From: Isochrysis galbana
Lineage: Eukaryota > Haptophyta > Isochrysidales > Isochrysidaceae
Length of the DNA: 64,000 nucleotides
Assembly (NCBI GenBank): GCA_018136815.1
Contig: CM030938.1
Location: 2,123,448 to 2,187,447, forward strand
Direction: 5' to 3'
The notes under the pieces are model-generated. The model was not told where the DNA came from. It saw only the letters and a list, made by a program, of their open reading frames with translations, and did no database searches. Positions 33,701-44,606 of the stretch are shown piece after piece. Made by a program: the position numbers and the translations under genes. Positions within the stretch are counted from its first letter, which is position 1, and each line of letters begins with the position of its first letter.

Positions 33701-36700
33701 GCGAGGTGGTGTCGCTTAGCTGCGATGAAGAAAGAGATGTCGGACCGGGAGTACGCTGCTGCAATTGAAGTGACGAGTCTACGCCGCAACCGGCTCTTGA
33801 GCTGCGCGATGCGTCTATGGCGGCTATACAAGAAGGAGGCTGTGGACTCCACATGGCGGCATTCAGTGAAAAAACCATCTTACGTGCCGCCTGAGCCATT
33901 GCCGCTGCTGAACAATCCCGTAGAATCGGCCGGCACCTCAGTTGTCGCGATAAGTAGCCTCAAAACTTTGGAATCGGCAGCCGGAGTATCGTGCAAGCAT
34001 GACGTATCATCGCCTTGCGTGGACCCTACCCACCACACGACCGTCTCCCTTGGTTGCAGTCCTGTACCTGCTTCGGAGTTACCGCGATCTGACTCTCTAG
34101 CTTGGGGACGCTGCTCAGCGTCTCATGAGCCCACGTCGGTTGAACCCGCCGCCCTCCCGGTGTTGGCCCGAATCGTTTCCCCGGCCGCTCTAATCTCGAA
34201 CGTCTCTTCCCCTCATCTCCATTTGACTACCCCTTTTCCGGTCAGTATGAAAGCTATTGGTGGCACCATGCTCGCCACAACGGCCAAGGCTTGCACTTCT
34301 CCAGATTCTCCCGCCAGTCCAACATTCGCTTCTCCTCACACTGAGTTGCGTCCACTTGTTTTGGATCTCGCCAGCACGGAACTCGCCTCGCTCTCATCAC
34401 GCACTTTCCACGCTCAAGCGCACGCCTTCCAACTTTGGCGTCAGCGCACACGCGATGCGAAATTGCTTAGGGATCTCGTCACTGCCGCTATTGATGGCCG
34501 TCGGTTGCCTCCTCTTGCGCGAGTCATGCGCATATGGGCCGCTTGCTACGCGGCCGCACTCACTACCGCCACCTCTCTCCATCGCGCTGCTCTTTATCAC
34601 GCGCGTTGCTCGTGCGCTCGTGCTTTGCGCCGCTTTCGGTGTGAAGCGTGGAACTTCGCCAAGTTGAAGTTTTGCGTCGGGCTTGGCGACCAGTGCGACG
34701 GCCGACGCGTTCTCACCTCCTTGAAGCGTGCACGACGACAGTCGCAGCAAATGCTTGATCGCGCAGTACTTGTGGCGACAGCCCGCGCCCTCCGACGCGT
34801 CATGCGTTCGTTTGTTGCTGAGTTGGTTCGGCGTCAGGATGCCATACACAAAGGCGAGGTAGCGCACGTTTGCTCAGTACGCGCGAATTCCCGACGGTTC
34901 GTCGGCGCTCTCGCCTTTGCTGCTGCTTGGATTTGGCGCTGCGAACGCGTCACTCTCGCCCTCCGTGCCTCACGCCGTCGCCGTGCCTTGATCTGTTGGC
35001 GGCATGGTCCTTTTGCCGCACGGGTGGCTCGTGACATGGCACTGAATACGATGCTAGATACCTTTTCTCGTCGTCGGCAAATCTCTTTATGCCACGCAGC
35101 TTTAGCGCGCTGGGCGATGCGCGCAGCACACTTGCGCGGCCTGCGAGCATTCGGACGGCAACGGACTGAGGTGGAGCATCATATATCTGTCGCTTGGCAT
35201 CGGTGGCGGTCGAATTACGCACGGCGCATGGGGGCCTCCATCGGCATCTTCTGGGCAACCCAACGATCAATCCACCAATCGTTCATCACGTGGAAGAGAT
35301 GGACTGCCGGCAGCCTTGTTGGTCGCGGCGCATCAAAGCTTGGCGCCTCGATCAACATCCACCGGGCGCTCACCTCTTGGCGCCAGGTTGCAGCCATCGA
35401 GGCCGCACAAATTCTTGGCAATCGTGCAAGCGTGGTGTCGTTGCGGCGGGCCTTCGCGTCGTGGAGAGTGGTGGCGCGGCTAAAGCGACGTTTTGATCGT
35501 ATTTCTGAGGATTTGCTTCGTCGCTCGTTGCAGGCGGCTATGGGCGCTTTCGCGCGAGAGCGTGTAGCAGTATCCGCTCGCCGCCGCTTCATAGCACTAA
35601 TTACGAGAAGCAAGAGGCGCTATGGGGTCAACGGTGCGTTCCGAGCCCTACTGAACCACTGTCTGGACGCGGCTTGGCAGTCCCAGACGGCAGTCCTAGT
35701 GGGCCAGCAAACTTTTGCAGCGCACGCCTATTGCCGTCTCCACACGCTGGCGCGCGCTTTCCAAACGTTCAAGAAATGGAACGGCACTATGCTCGCTGCG
35801 TACCGATGCGAAACGCTCTCGCGCGCCCTACTCAATGCGGTGCTCATGCACGAGCTCGGTTGCGCCATGGTGGCGCTGGCGCTCCATGCGCGCGCCGGCC
35901 GAGTGGCCCGCTCGGCTGCCAATCTTATTGTCCGGCGCAAATCCATTTCAGGATTCCGACTTTGGCGCCTCCGCGTATCACCTGGTCCATCGGATCCACG
36001 CGTGCGAGCGCTCTCATTCATCCTTGTCGACGCAAGCCGTTGGCATGCAGAGCCTGCTGCTGCAGCCTTCGACGCATGGTCGCGTGCAGCCGACGATAAG
36101 AGCGCGGGCCAAAGATTGTTGGCACTCTCGGCAGCGCTCTCCCACCGCGCGCAATGGCAGCGCTTCCGGCGCGCGACTGCAGCGGCTCGACCTCATGCCG
36201 CCCTATCTCTTGCACACATCCGGTTGGAGCGACGGAGGAAGGAAGACGCTATGAGTGCATGGGCGAACTACGTGGGCTTCCAATCCGTTACAACGCCAAC
36301 GTCCAAATTCGGATCCAGGCCGGTTCACCCCAAACGCTCCGCGGCCTCGGAAACCTTCCTTAGCGGGGACGAAGCTGTTGACGATGACTATGCAAGCTTT
36401 TTGACCTCCGCCGAGGAGCAACTGCAATCATGGATTGCCTTCTCACGCGATTCATCTCCCGAGCTCGACTGCCGGGAGTTGACAACTGCGCCGCCACCGG
36501 CCTCCGCGCCTTGGGACGGCACCGCTTTCGTGCTTGATAAGGTCGATGGGCGATTTCCGCCGGCGCAAATTGTGGATTTCGTATTGTTTTCGTCGAGGGA
36601 TTCAGGCCAAGGCATGCCTATAGGGGCGTCCGCACATGATAGCCGGTCGGAGCCAGAGCGTCTGAACATGCAAGCTTCAGCGGCGGAGATATTGGCCGGG

Positions 36701-37066
36701 CTCGGGGCCCGTACGCCAAGACGCAGGCCTGAAGAAATCGAGTCGCTCGTCGGTGAAGATGGCAAGCAGGATGTCTTCCCATCCACAGAAGTTGCGCGCG
36801 TGCGCGCCATGCAACGCGCGTTGGGCTCCGCTATGCGCGGCTGGGCATGGCGCGCTGTGAACGCGCGGGCATCTCGGCGCCGTGAGAAAGCTCTCAACCG
36901 CATGAGTGACGCTCTTCGTCGTCGCTTTGACCTGAGATTGCTTGCGGTGGCCCTCGAACGGATGCTTCAAGCTGCGAGGGCGGCCGGTGATTTTCTTCGG
37001 AGCACGGACTTCGACCTTGCAACCCCGGCGACACTTGCCGCGGCAGCCCAATGGCAGCCATCGTAG
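21775..37066 (+). CDS. Giant Sfi1-like centrin-binding repeat protein
   Basis: Three exons (21775-22670, 23006-29642, 29876-37066) join in frame to about 4,907 residues. Donors are GAAG|GTACGT and CAAG|GTAAAT; acceptors are TTTAG|GAGCGC and TTCAG|AAACTT. Almost the whole chain consists of Trp-centred helical units spaced roughly 30-40 residues apart, for example GLDVWRMWSAY, AVAMRVWRRHVVKF and AFASWRVVARLKRR, matching the Sfi1 pattern of a hydrophobic helix ending in W-K/R. By eye there are on the order of a hundred units. Repeat blocks are split by Ser/Pro linkers at roughly residues 1827-1967, 2726-2792, 3836-4026 and 4642-4806, plus a small one at 1247-1279. Sfi1 proteins bind one centrin per repeat and form contractile or spacing fibres at centrosomes, basal bodies and, in Paramecium, the infraciliary lattice. 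The ATG at 21775 is the first sensible start; more upstream frame exists. Further small introns cannot be ruled out. Confidence 0.85.
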
Positions 37067-37734
37067 TACGGAGACGGGCTGTGCGGAGATTCGTCTTCCG
37101 ATGGGGTTTAATCTGCATATCTCAATTAATCTGCATATCTCAATGTCTTGCGCGGTGCGATCTATTTGTTATCGATGCACTACTTCCAACTCTTTTTAAT
37201 CCTGAGTCGGATGCCGCGAGGCTCTAGGCGTGCCCCGTACGTTCGGGGTCATGGGCCAGACGCCTCGTGCCCTCCCCCACAAGCACTAACGCAACCTCCA
37301 AGGGGGTCTGCTAGTCACACTCATGCCCTGCCGTTTGGTATGGGCTGAGCAGTGCTCAACCCTCAACAACCCACCCCCTCCATGGTCCCTGGGCGAGCAC
37401 CACGACTCGCCACTCCCTCGCCGGCTCCAGTCTGCGATTTGCAAATTTCGAGATCGAGACCAAAAAACTCGCAAACCTTAAACCTGGAGCTTGAGCTTGA
37501 GCCCAAGCAGTCAGGGGGGACTCGAATCTACTGTGTGCCTTCGCAATCAACCATATTGACGAGGTTGTCCGAATGGTGAAGGAACGCCTCGGAGCGTCCC
37601 AGCCCTCTGCCAGCAAATCCGAGAAACCTAAGCCCTCGGCCGGAAGCTCCAGCGAGCGACGGGGCCCGGATCGCAAAACAATTCGCGTTGATCACACCAA
37701 GGAGCCACCACCCGCTCGCCGCACCGCGGGCCGA
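37067..37734. other. Region after the giant gene; short repeats
   Basis: An 18-base unit (AATCTGCATATCTCAATT) is repeated at 37108-37143. A stretch at 37430-37495 (GCAAATTTCGAGA, GACCAAAA, GCAAACC, CCTGGA, CTTGAG) resembles 60820-60870. The latter part (37573-37735, a lysine/serine/proline-rich frame) probably belongs to the decayed gypsy element that follows. Confidence 0.5.
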
Positions 37735-38240
37735 CAAGGAATTCATCGTGAAGACTGACGCGGCGAGCACCTGGGGATTGGGGGTATACTCTCGCAGACC
37801 GACGACCACAGCCACGAGCACGTGGTGGCCTATTATGGACGGCGACTAACGTCGGCCGAACGCCATTGGACCACCACCGAGGTGGAGCTTCTGGCGGCGC
37901 TCGAGAGTATTCGCAATTGGCGTCCCTACTTGTGGGGCCGTCACTTTCGGCTCGTTATCGACCACCAAGCGTTGCGATGGCTCCATACCATGCGCGATAC
38001 GGTGCAAGGAGGTCCAGCTTCCCGCTTGATGCGTTGTGGAACCTCAAACTCTCCGAATATCGCTTCACTGTCGAGCACAAACCCCGGGCTAATCACAAAG
38101 ACGCTGATGGCGTCTCGCGGCTGGTCGCGGCAGACGAGAGGACCCCAGTGGTGTCCGATTCTCAGCAAGGGGGGAAGCAGCCGATAGCTGCCCAGCCAGC
38201 GACGCCAATCGCGCGCGACGCGCCGGCGGTAAAACCCACC
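37735..38240 (+). pseudogene. Ty3/gypsy RNase H fragment, frameshifted
   Basis: Read across two frame changes (near 37785 and 38030), the sequence gives FIVKTDAASTWGLG, then AYYGRRLTSAERHWTTTE, LLAALESIRNWRPYLWGRHF, LVIDHQALRWL, and finally LSEYRFTVEHKPRANHKDAD with GVSRL. This is the typical RT-RNase H region of Ty3/gypsy elements: D-A-S start, E-L-L-A middle, D-H-x-A-L and H-x-x-G/A-x-x-N-x-x-A-D-x-x-S-R end. No LTRs, integrase or RT core are visible nearby. It is a dead remnant. Confidence 0.85.
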
Positions 38241-38404
38241 ATTTTCCTCGGGAATTTTTCGTGGCGGCAGGTGAGCCCCCGTGGAGTTTTTGGGGGGGGG
38301 CTTGGGAGGACGGAAAAAAAAGCAGCCCCTCCCGCATGTTAGTAGCCATAAATCACCGTTTGACCGCCCTACGCAGGAGGGAGGTGACGAGAACAGGACC
38401 ACCG

Positions 38405-38583
38405 GGGACCGGGACGCGCCGTCTGCCACCGGAAGCCCCGTACACCGAGCCCCTACGTAGTGCACGAGGGGACGAGCCGTGAGGCGGGTGGAGGGAGTGG
38501 GAAGGGACGCGGGCGTGGCTGCGTGGCAGCAGACAGGTTGTGCAGGGCCGCGCGTGTGGTGAGGACATCAAGAAGTTTTTTTT
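38405..38583 (+). mobile_element. LINE 3' end, family B, copy 2
   Basis: Shared with 10880-11058: a GCCGTCTGCCACCGGAA segment, CCCCT (38450-38454) pairing with AGGGG (38467-38471) around ACGTAGTGCACG, and the second hairpin GCC-GTGA-GGC (38476-38485). The terminal motif is ACATCAAGAAG plus a T-run. The GNRA loop changes from GCAA to GTGA, which keeps the GNRA rule. Confidence 0.85.
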
Positions 38584-39449
38584 CCGAGTAAACGAGCTTC
38601 TCGGTCGAGTTCGACTTTCTTTTTACGAGTGGATTGTAAAGTAGTGGGTAGCTTCTTTGCCCTCTGGACTCTGCGGCCCTGCCCCACGACCCACGACGGA
38701 GGTACGTTGCCGAGGAGGCCCCGGTCCCATCGTACTAAGGTTACAAGGAGTCACGTGGGACGGATCTGCCCCTCTTTGATCGGCATTTTCGTATTCCGAC
38801 GTTGCGACTTCGCGCATTTCCGAAACGGTTCCACGAAAGTGAGGGGCTGCCGAAGGAGGGAGCGCTCGTAATTGCGAGGCGTCGAAGAGACTGAAAAGGC
38901 CGCGACGGGAGGAGAGAGGGAGCGGAGCTTGGCGGAGACACCGACGGGACGAGGAGCGTGGTAAACACCGCTGGGAGAGAGAGAGAAGGGCGCGGGGAGG
39001 GGGGGGGAGACGGCACCAAGACGGGAAGGGACCCACCATCAAGAAATCCAAGGAGAGAGGGAAGAAAAGAGACGGGTTGGTTCTCCTCAGAGCGGGGCAG
39101 GATGTGCGCGGGGGGAGGGGGAAGAAGAGACTCTCTCCTCTCTCTCTCTGTGGAGAGGGGGTGCCAACTCAAGGACTGCGAGACCACGAGACCATACGGG
39201 GGAGGGGGGGGGAAAGGAATAGAGAGAGAAAACTCAAGGAAGTCCCGTGCGCGGCTTCGGCCGTCCGGCGCCTCCGGTAGTCCTCTTTTCCTCCTGCCAG
39301 AGACCACCTTTTCATAATTGGGGACTCCACGAAGCTTCTCTAACCGGTCCCTTCCCTCCGGCGTCCAGTAGTCTCTCTCTTCTTGCCCTCTCCTTCTTCC
39401 CGCGCCCTTCCATCTCACCTCTCCTCGCGCTCCCGCCCCGCTCCACACC
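38584..39449. other. Upstream region of the SOD-like gene
   Basis: The stretch is G/A-rich (38890-39240) and then C/T-rich up to the start codon (39340-39448, e.g. TCTCTCTCTTCTTGCCCTC), a pyrimidine-rich leader directly before the ATG. No gene is supported. Confidence 0.5.
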
Positions 39450-41428
39450 ATGACGAGGGCCGCTCTGCTCATGGCTGGCCTGCAGCTCTCCGTGGCGGCG
39501 CACGTGGCGGAGATCCTGCCCGGTGGCAGTGTCGCCGACTCATTTGTCAAGTACTTCAACTACGAAGGCGGGCTCGAGGTGCGCTGCCCCTACCCCACCT
39601 CGCTTGGCCGCCCCCCTTCCCTTTGCAAAGCGTTGCGACACCAAGTGGCAAGGGAGACAACCGCCGTATGCCGTGCCCCTGACGATGAAAACTGACTCCG
39701 CGCTCCATTCCATGGTCTCCTGTCCACCTTTCCACCGCTCGCAGGTCTCGGGGTTCGCGATGCCCATCCTCACATACAATGCAGGCCAGAAGCTTGCTTA
39801 TGCGCTCGAGGGAGTCGATCCCATGTGCAGCGAGCGTGGCATGGCTGCGACGAGCTGCGGCATGCACATCCACCAGGGCACATCCTGCAACGAGTCTGCC
39901 GGCGGCTTGTTGTCCACCGCTTGGCTCGATGTGTACTATACTGCCATGCCTGATGGCCGTGCCTCCGGCATGGTCGAAGTTGAGACCGGCTCTAGCAGCG
40001 AAGACATCATTGGAAAAGTTTTCGCTATCCACGACCATGCGGGTGACGCCATCGCCTGCTCCATCATAACTGAGATGCCCGCCGTTGCCCAAGCAACGGG
40101 ATTCGTGCCCTACGCGGGCTACGCAGGCAATCTCACGATGGTCTATGGCGGCGTCTACCCCATCATGTCCGATGGCATGCAAACGAAGTTCACATACGAC
40201 ATCATCGGCGCCGACCCAGCATGCAAGATGGGTCCTATGGATGGCGTGCCCACTTCATGCGGCCTCCACATCCATGAGGGTACCAGCTGCGAAGAGGCCG
40301 CCGGGAATCTCTTAATCTCGGGCGATGTCACCCCTTGGCTGACTACCGGATATACAACCCAAGGCGGCGCAAATTGCACCACTAACTCTGTCATGAGTGA
40401 TCCGGCATCCTGCTACCTCACTGGCGAATTGGAGACTGTGGATACTGGTCTGACTTACGAGGATGTGCGCGGCTTCCTTGCCTCTTGTACCCGCTCACTG
40501 CGATGGCTTCACACACCTACGTAGTACGCCACAAGCTGCCCATTCCATGACTTTCCGTTGGTTCTAACCTGCTGGCAGATCCTCAATCATGTTTTCGTCC
40601 TGCACGACGTGGCCGGTACTCCGTATGCATGCTCTACGATCAAGGCCGACATTGGTCGCATGCCGCTGCATGCATCTGGATTTGTCCCTTACTACAATTA
40701 CGATACATCTGCGAGTGGCGCTTTGATGGTCTCCGGCACAGTGTCACCGGTGTACACGCAATCCATTGGCGTGACTAGCTCAATGTACATGCTCAAAGGC
40801 ATGCCTGCGCAGGTGAGCCGCGTTGCTTCACATTCGCCACGATGCGCTGATATCTTTGGCACGACGAGTGGTATCCCCGGCACGATGAGCCAATATTTTT
40901 CGCGGCCCAGCCGACTGTCACATGGCTGCCTCAACCCCCCCCCCCCCCCCGCATTTCTCACCGGTCCTTCTCATCCTATGCGCGCAGTCCCTTCAATACG
41001 ATCTCGTGGGTGTCGACCCGATGTGCGAGATGGGGCCAAGTGAGGCCGCAAACTCCTGCGGAGTCCACATTCACGCAGGCATGTCGTGCATGGAAGATGC
41101 AATGGGTCACTATTACTCTCCCGCCGTCGGCTCCGACCCCTGGCGGACCATTGTGTACTCCTCTGATGCTGATGGTATGGCATCTGGCGTCATTACTGGC
41201 ATTCCAACTGGCCTTCCGGCTTCCGAGATTGTCGGCCATTCAATGATCATCCACGATCGTGCAGGCACCCGTGTTGCTTGCGCAATTCTCTCTACTGATG
41301 CCCCAACTATGTCCCCACCCTCCCCGCCTATGCTTGAGTGCCCTGCCGGATGTAAGCCATCGGCAGCACGGCGCAAGCTGCTCTTCTCCGCTTTGCCCAA
41401 CTGCCCAGCGGGATGCGAGCCCATGTAA
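39450..41428 (+). CDS. Secreted protein with three Cu/Zn-SOD-like modules
   Basis: Four exons (39450-39578, 39745-40464, 40579-40812, 40988-41428), all joined in phase 0 with GT-AG borders, encode 507 residues. The N-terminus (MTRAALLMAGLQLSVAAHVA) is a likely signal peptide. Three modules follow, each with 'Y-x-hhGxDPxC', a copper-type histidine pair in 'SCGxHIHxGxSC' (HIH at residues 84-86, 218-220 and 388-390) and a closing 'hxHDxxGxxxAC' (AIHDHAGDAIAC, VLHDVAGTPYAC, IIHDRAGTRVAC). These match the Cu-binding H-x-H and the later His of Cu/Zn superoxide dismutase, with Cys pairs suited to disulfides. The Zn-loop ligands are not obvious, so enzyme activity is uncertain; metal binding is the safer inference. 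The C-terminus repeats CPAGC twice around a basic RRKLL stretch. Exon borders fall between or inside modules, always in the same phase. Confidence 0.8.
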
Positions 41429-42479
41429 GGTCCTCGTATACTCTCCACACGGCTCTCTCTCTCCCATCTACCAAGTCTGTGCCCGTTCTTGCTTCCGCCA
41501 CCCCGGCTTGCCGCTGCGAAAGTGGTCTCACGCGCGGAGCGATAGATGGGACCTTTCTCACGAGACATCGACTTCGACGTATCACGAGAACCGGCGTGGT
41601 GTGCAGCATAGCACATCTGCCATGTCCATGCATGCTGAATTCGGGGAAAGCCAATGTGGGAGTCGAGTGCGTGCACGAGTGCCCACCTCTTCCTTGCTTG
41701 TAGCTTACTGGCAATAACGCTCTCCAGTGGAAATGGAGACAAGTTAGCGTCAAGGATTAGGCTTTCGATGCCCCGTTCGATGGGATAGCTCGATATGGAA
41801 TAGAATCCTCGATGCACCTAGTGACGGCAATGCTGCCGCCTAATCAACGGGCTCGCTGAGATGTTGCAATCCGACATGGCTCTGCCTATTTCCCAATGCT
41901 CACCGATGATTGATAGTGACCATAGCGTTCACACATATGGGGACACGTGGAAACCGGAGAGCTTCATGTTTTCGGCTGTGCATATGTGTGATGAAAGAAG
42001 AACTGAAGCGGCTGAGCGGTGAACAGAATGAGTGAAAGATGTGTAGTATCATATACTACGAGCACAGGAACTCACAGCCGCCTATTCTACGCCTATGCAT
42101 GATGCGGATCGCTGTTTATCTATTGTGGTTCGGCCTGGAGGCTTAGCTCTAGCTCCAAAAGGGAAAGCCGGTCGGTGGTCGGGCCGGTGCATCCCCATTC
42201 ACAAGATGCGGAGAGCGTAGCTGGTGCACGGAGCGCCTGCCCCCCCCCCCCCCTCTGGAGCAGCGACCTGCTCCGTGCCGTGCCCACCTCGATCCATGCG
42301 CACCCCCCGGTGTGAACCCCCCCCGCCCGCCCGCCGGCCCGCCGTACCCATTGGCGGGCTGCCAGCGGAAATATATATGGCACACGAGAAAACAGCAGCG
42401 CCGCTATTAACTATTAAAACCTAGCTATACAACCAAGCGTTGGTCACGGTCACGGTCACGGGGCCCCTGGCGTTCTGGC
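41429..42479. other. Region with no recognised gene
   Basis: It contains the 3' side of the SOD-like gene, a C-run (42240-42252), the compact repeat GGTCACGGTCACGGTCACGG (42442-42461) and no supported ORF. The segment 42350-42480 is AT-richer and leads into a LINE fragment. Confidence 0.5.
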
Positions 42480-42514
42480 GTTTACTCCGAGAGAAGGAGA
42501 AGGCGACATAATAA

Positions 42515-42790
42515 AGCTATTAAAAAGGGCCGACGCGCGGGATCCCACGCAACTATAGGCCCATCACTCTCCTACAGAGCGATGATAAGATACTAGCTAT
42601 AATTCTAACCACTAAGCAACAGACTTATTAAAGTGATAGGAAGAAAAATATCGGAAAATCAGTTGGGATTCGTGCCTAGAAAAAATCTTGAAGGTGTGAT
42701 TCGTGCCTAGAAGATAGAAGTAGAAGACTCATCAGCGAGGCCACGCACCTCCTCCAACTTACCAGAGCCTACCTTGACGAGACCGGAGAT
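42515..42790 (+). pseudogene. LINE reverse transcriptase fragment
   Basis: In shifting frames one reads YRPITLLQSDDKILAIIL, then LIKVIGRKISENQLGF and VPRKNLEG, and later LLQLTRAYLDETGD. 'NYRPI(T/S)LL..DxKI' and 'QxGFxxxR' are standard fingers/palm-entry motifs of LINE RTs. Stops and frameshifts show that it is dead. It does not continue to the YADD box. Confidence 0.75.
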
Positions 42791-42891
42791 CGGAGATCCG
42801 GGGGGAGATGTGAGATGTCGAGGGGTGCATAGGTGTATGTGTATGTATTTGTGGCAGCAGCAACATGCGTCGAGGCGTACGGGCAAGGCGA

Positions 42892-43050
42892 GAAGCGCTC
42901 AATCATCAATCACCATCACCCACAGCATAGAAAAGCGTTCAATCACCATCAGCCTACACGTGGGAACGCGTTCAATCGCCATCACCCCCACCGCATGGAA
43001 AAGCGTTCAATCACCATCAGCCTACACATGGAAAAGCGTTCAATCGCGGA
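42892..43050 (+). repeat. Irregular array of ~20-base motif, five copies
   Basis: The motif AAGCG(T/C)TCAATC followed by ACCATCA occurs near 42892, 42933, 42965, 43001 and 43034, separated by variable, C/A-rich spacers containing CACATGG or CACGTGG. Spacing is 32-41 bases. Two frames cross it without a stop. Confidence 0.75.
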
Positions 43051-43327
43051 AGATCGTGGGGATCATGAGGGTAGCTATCCAACCCACTCGTTTGGCAAGA
43101 GGGTATGCTGCATCCCGCTCGAGTGGTGCGTGACACAAAAATATGTACGATACTATTAAACATGTCCAACACTAGCGATGCCGGCATAAATTACTTAACA
43201 GTACTAAATCCGAAAAATATCAAATATCAAGAATATCCTTAGTAGCACGACATCCGACAACTGGGTGTGGCGTATGTCACGTCGGGACCCAGCCGAGATT
43301 CAAGTACAAGAGATCTTTATCGATGAT

Positions 43328-43759
43328 CTACCTCGCAAATTGTGAACATCGCCGTCTACATAATACATAATGCGCGTACGGTCCCGCTCCGTCGAAAGTT
43401 GTGTAATCGCCGTTCAGATTAGAGGTGTGGTACATATCCACTGTACACCCTTCTCGAACGTAAAGCTCCTTGATATAGTCACCAATATGGCTGATTGAAT
43501 TGTATTCACCTTCATTGTATGTGTTTATCAAATACATACCATATCGGTGTCCGACCAGACGGACTGGGGCAGTCCTATCAGCAAACACAGAAGATGCTGC
43601 ACACACCCCAACGTCGGGTGCAATCTCACACTTTCGATCCTGGGTAAGAGTCAATCGATAATTCCCTTCACATACCCCCATATTGTCACTTGCAGTACAT
43701 ATACCATCCACCAACTTGACGTCGTTATCCACACAGATGCCCGTGGTAGTAGTCCACAA
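43328..43759 (-). pseudogene. Beta/gamma-crystallin-like cysteine-rich fragment
   Basis: The 143-residue frame is open but lacks an obvious start in its own right. It has cysteine-containing segments (GICVDNDVKLVDGICTAS, RKCEIAPDVGVCAAS) and then VDMYHTSNLNGDYTTFDG, which fits the 'Y/F-x(5)-Y/F-x-G' Greek-key signature of beta/gamma-crystallin domains. It ends YVLCRRRCSQFAR. A secreted or surface protein would fit. The surrounding 43140-43760 is noticeably AT-richer than the rest of the window. It may be the last exon of a gene whose other exons I cannot see, or a transferred fragment. Confidence 0.4.
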
Positions 43760-43987
43760 TTGTTCGATCCCAGATACGTGAATGTGAGGGGAAGTGGGGT
43801 TAGGGTTGAGTGAGCGTGACAGTTTGTCCTTGGTGGTCGTTCTTTCGTTCCCATCGTTCGTTCTCGTTCGTCCGTTCTCGCTTTCGTCCCGCTCTCGCTC
43901 TCGCTACTCGTCAACAACACTCACTCTACAACACATCCCTCAGCAACCGTCGTCCTCACTCTTCCCCGCTCCGCTCTCGCCCTCGTT

Positions 43988-44200
43988 ATGTCTGCTTCAT
44001 CGCCTCGCTCTGCCTCTCCCAAGCCCGCCTCCCTGCCCTTTCTGGAGGCGGGTGAGCCCGTCGTCAGCCCGTCCCCTACCACCGCCGCGCCTCTCGCCGT
44101 TTCCCTTCCGTCCCCTCCGTTCCCATCTGAGGTAGTGGTAACCTCGGATCCGTCAGGCGCGCGGCCCCGGGCGGGGGGGGGGGAGCGGGGAGCGGGCGGG
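43988..44200 (+). pseudogene. Retroelement leader and start of ORF, copy 2
   Basis: The frame starts MSASSPRSASPKPASLPFLE and is similar to the ORF at 15417. It runs into G homopolymers (44170-44207) and loses similarity. The upstream 43810-43985 is a C/T-rich leader with TCGTTCGTTCTCGTTCGTCC-type repeats. Confidence 0.45.
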
Positions 44201-44394
44201 GGGGGGGGCTTATTTCGCTTCGTCAGCGCCATATCGACCTTTATTTCGGTAAAAAGTTTTGATTGCGATTGGCCCCCCTTATTTCGAAAAAAAATTCTCG
44301 AAACTCTGGCCGGAGCCAAGGAGTGGGAGTGGTCTCTCGTCTCTCGGCGGGGGTACCACGTTAGAAATTGTAGTCTTGTAAGGGGCCTTGTTGG

Positions 44395-44530
44395 CTAGCA
44401 TCCCTAGCCCCATACACCGGACGAGCCATGCACCAACCGCGCACACCCCCATCGCGGGGTAGGGGCTCCGTTGCCGATGAAGCACGGTCCCTCAACACTA
44501 GGATTAAACTAGGATATAACAAGAAAACTC
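44395..44530 (+). repeat. Family-C hairpin repeat, copy 2
   Basis: This matches 21305-21440: CCATACACCGGACGAGCCAT, ACCCC-CATCGC-GGGGT (44446-44461), GGGGCTCCGTTGCCG, GGTCCCTCAACACTAGG and AACAAGAAAACTCTG. It ends 76 bases before the HSP20-like gene, as copy 1 ends just before the Sfi1-like gene. Confidence 0.8.
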
Positions 44531-44606
44531 TGACAGGTAAGAAGAGAAGGACAAAAAAATATAGGGAAAACTGAGGGAGCGCCCGCCGACCGCCAGCTCT
44601 CCTCGC

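Noticed and set aside
29753..37066. A second, independent giant gene starting at 29753
   Set aside because: The apparent start is GTG, not ATG, and a phase-0 GT-AG intron (29643-29875) joins it smoothly to the upstream repeats.
42892..43050. CRISPR-like array
   Set aside because: Repeat length and spacing vary, the window is eukaryotic, and there are no cas genes.
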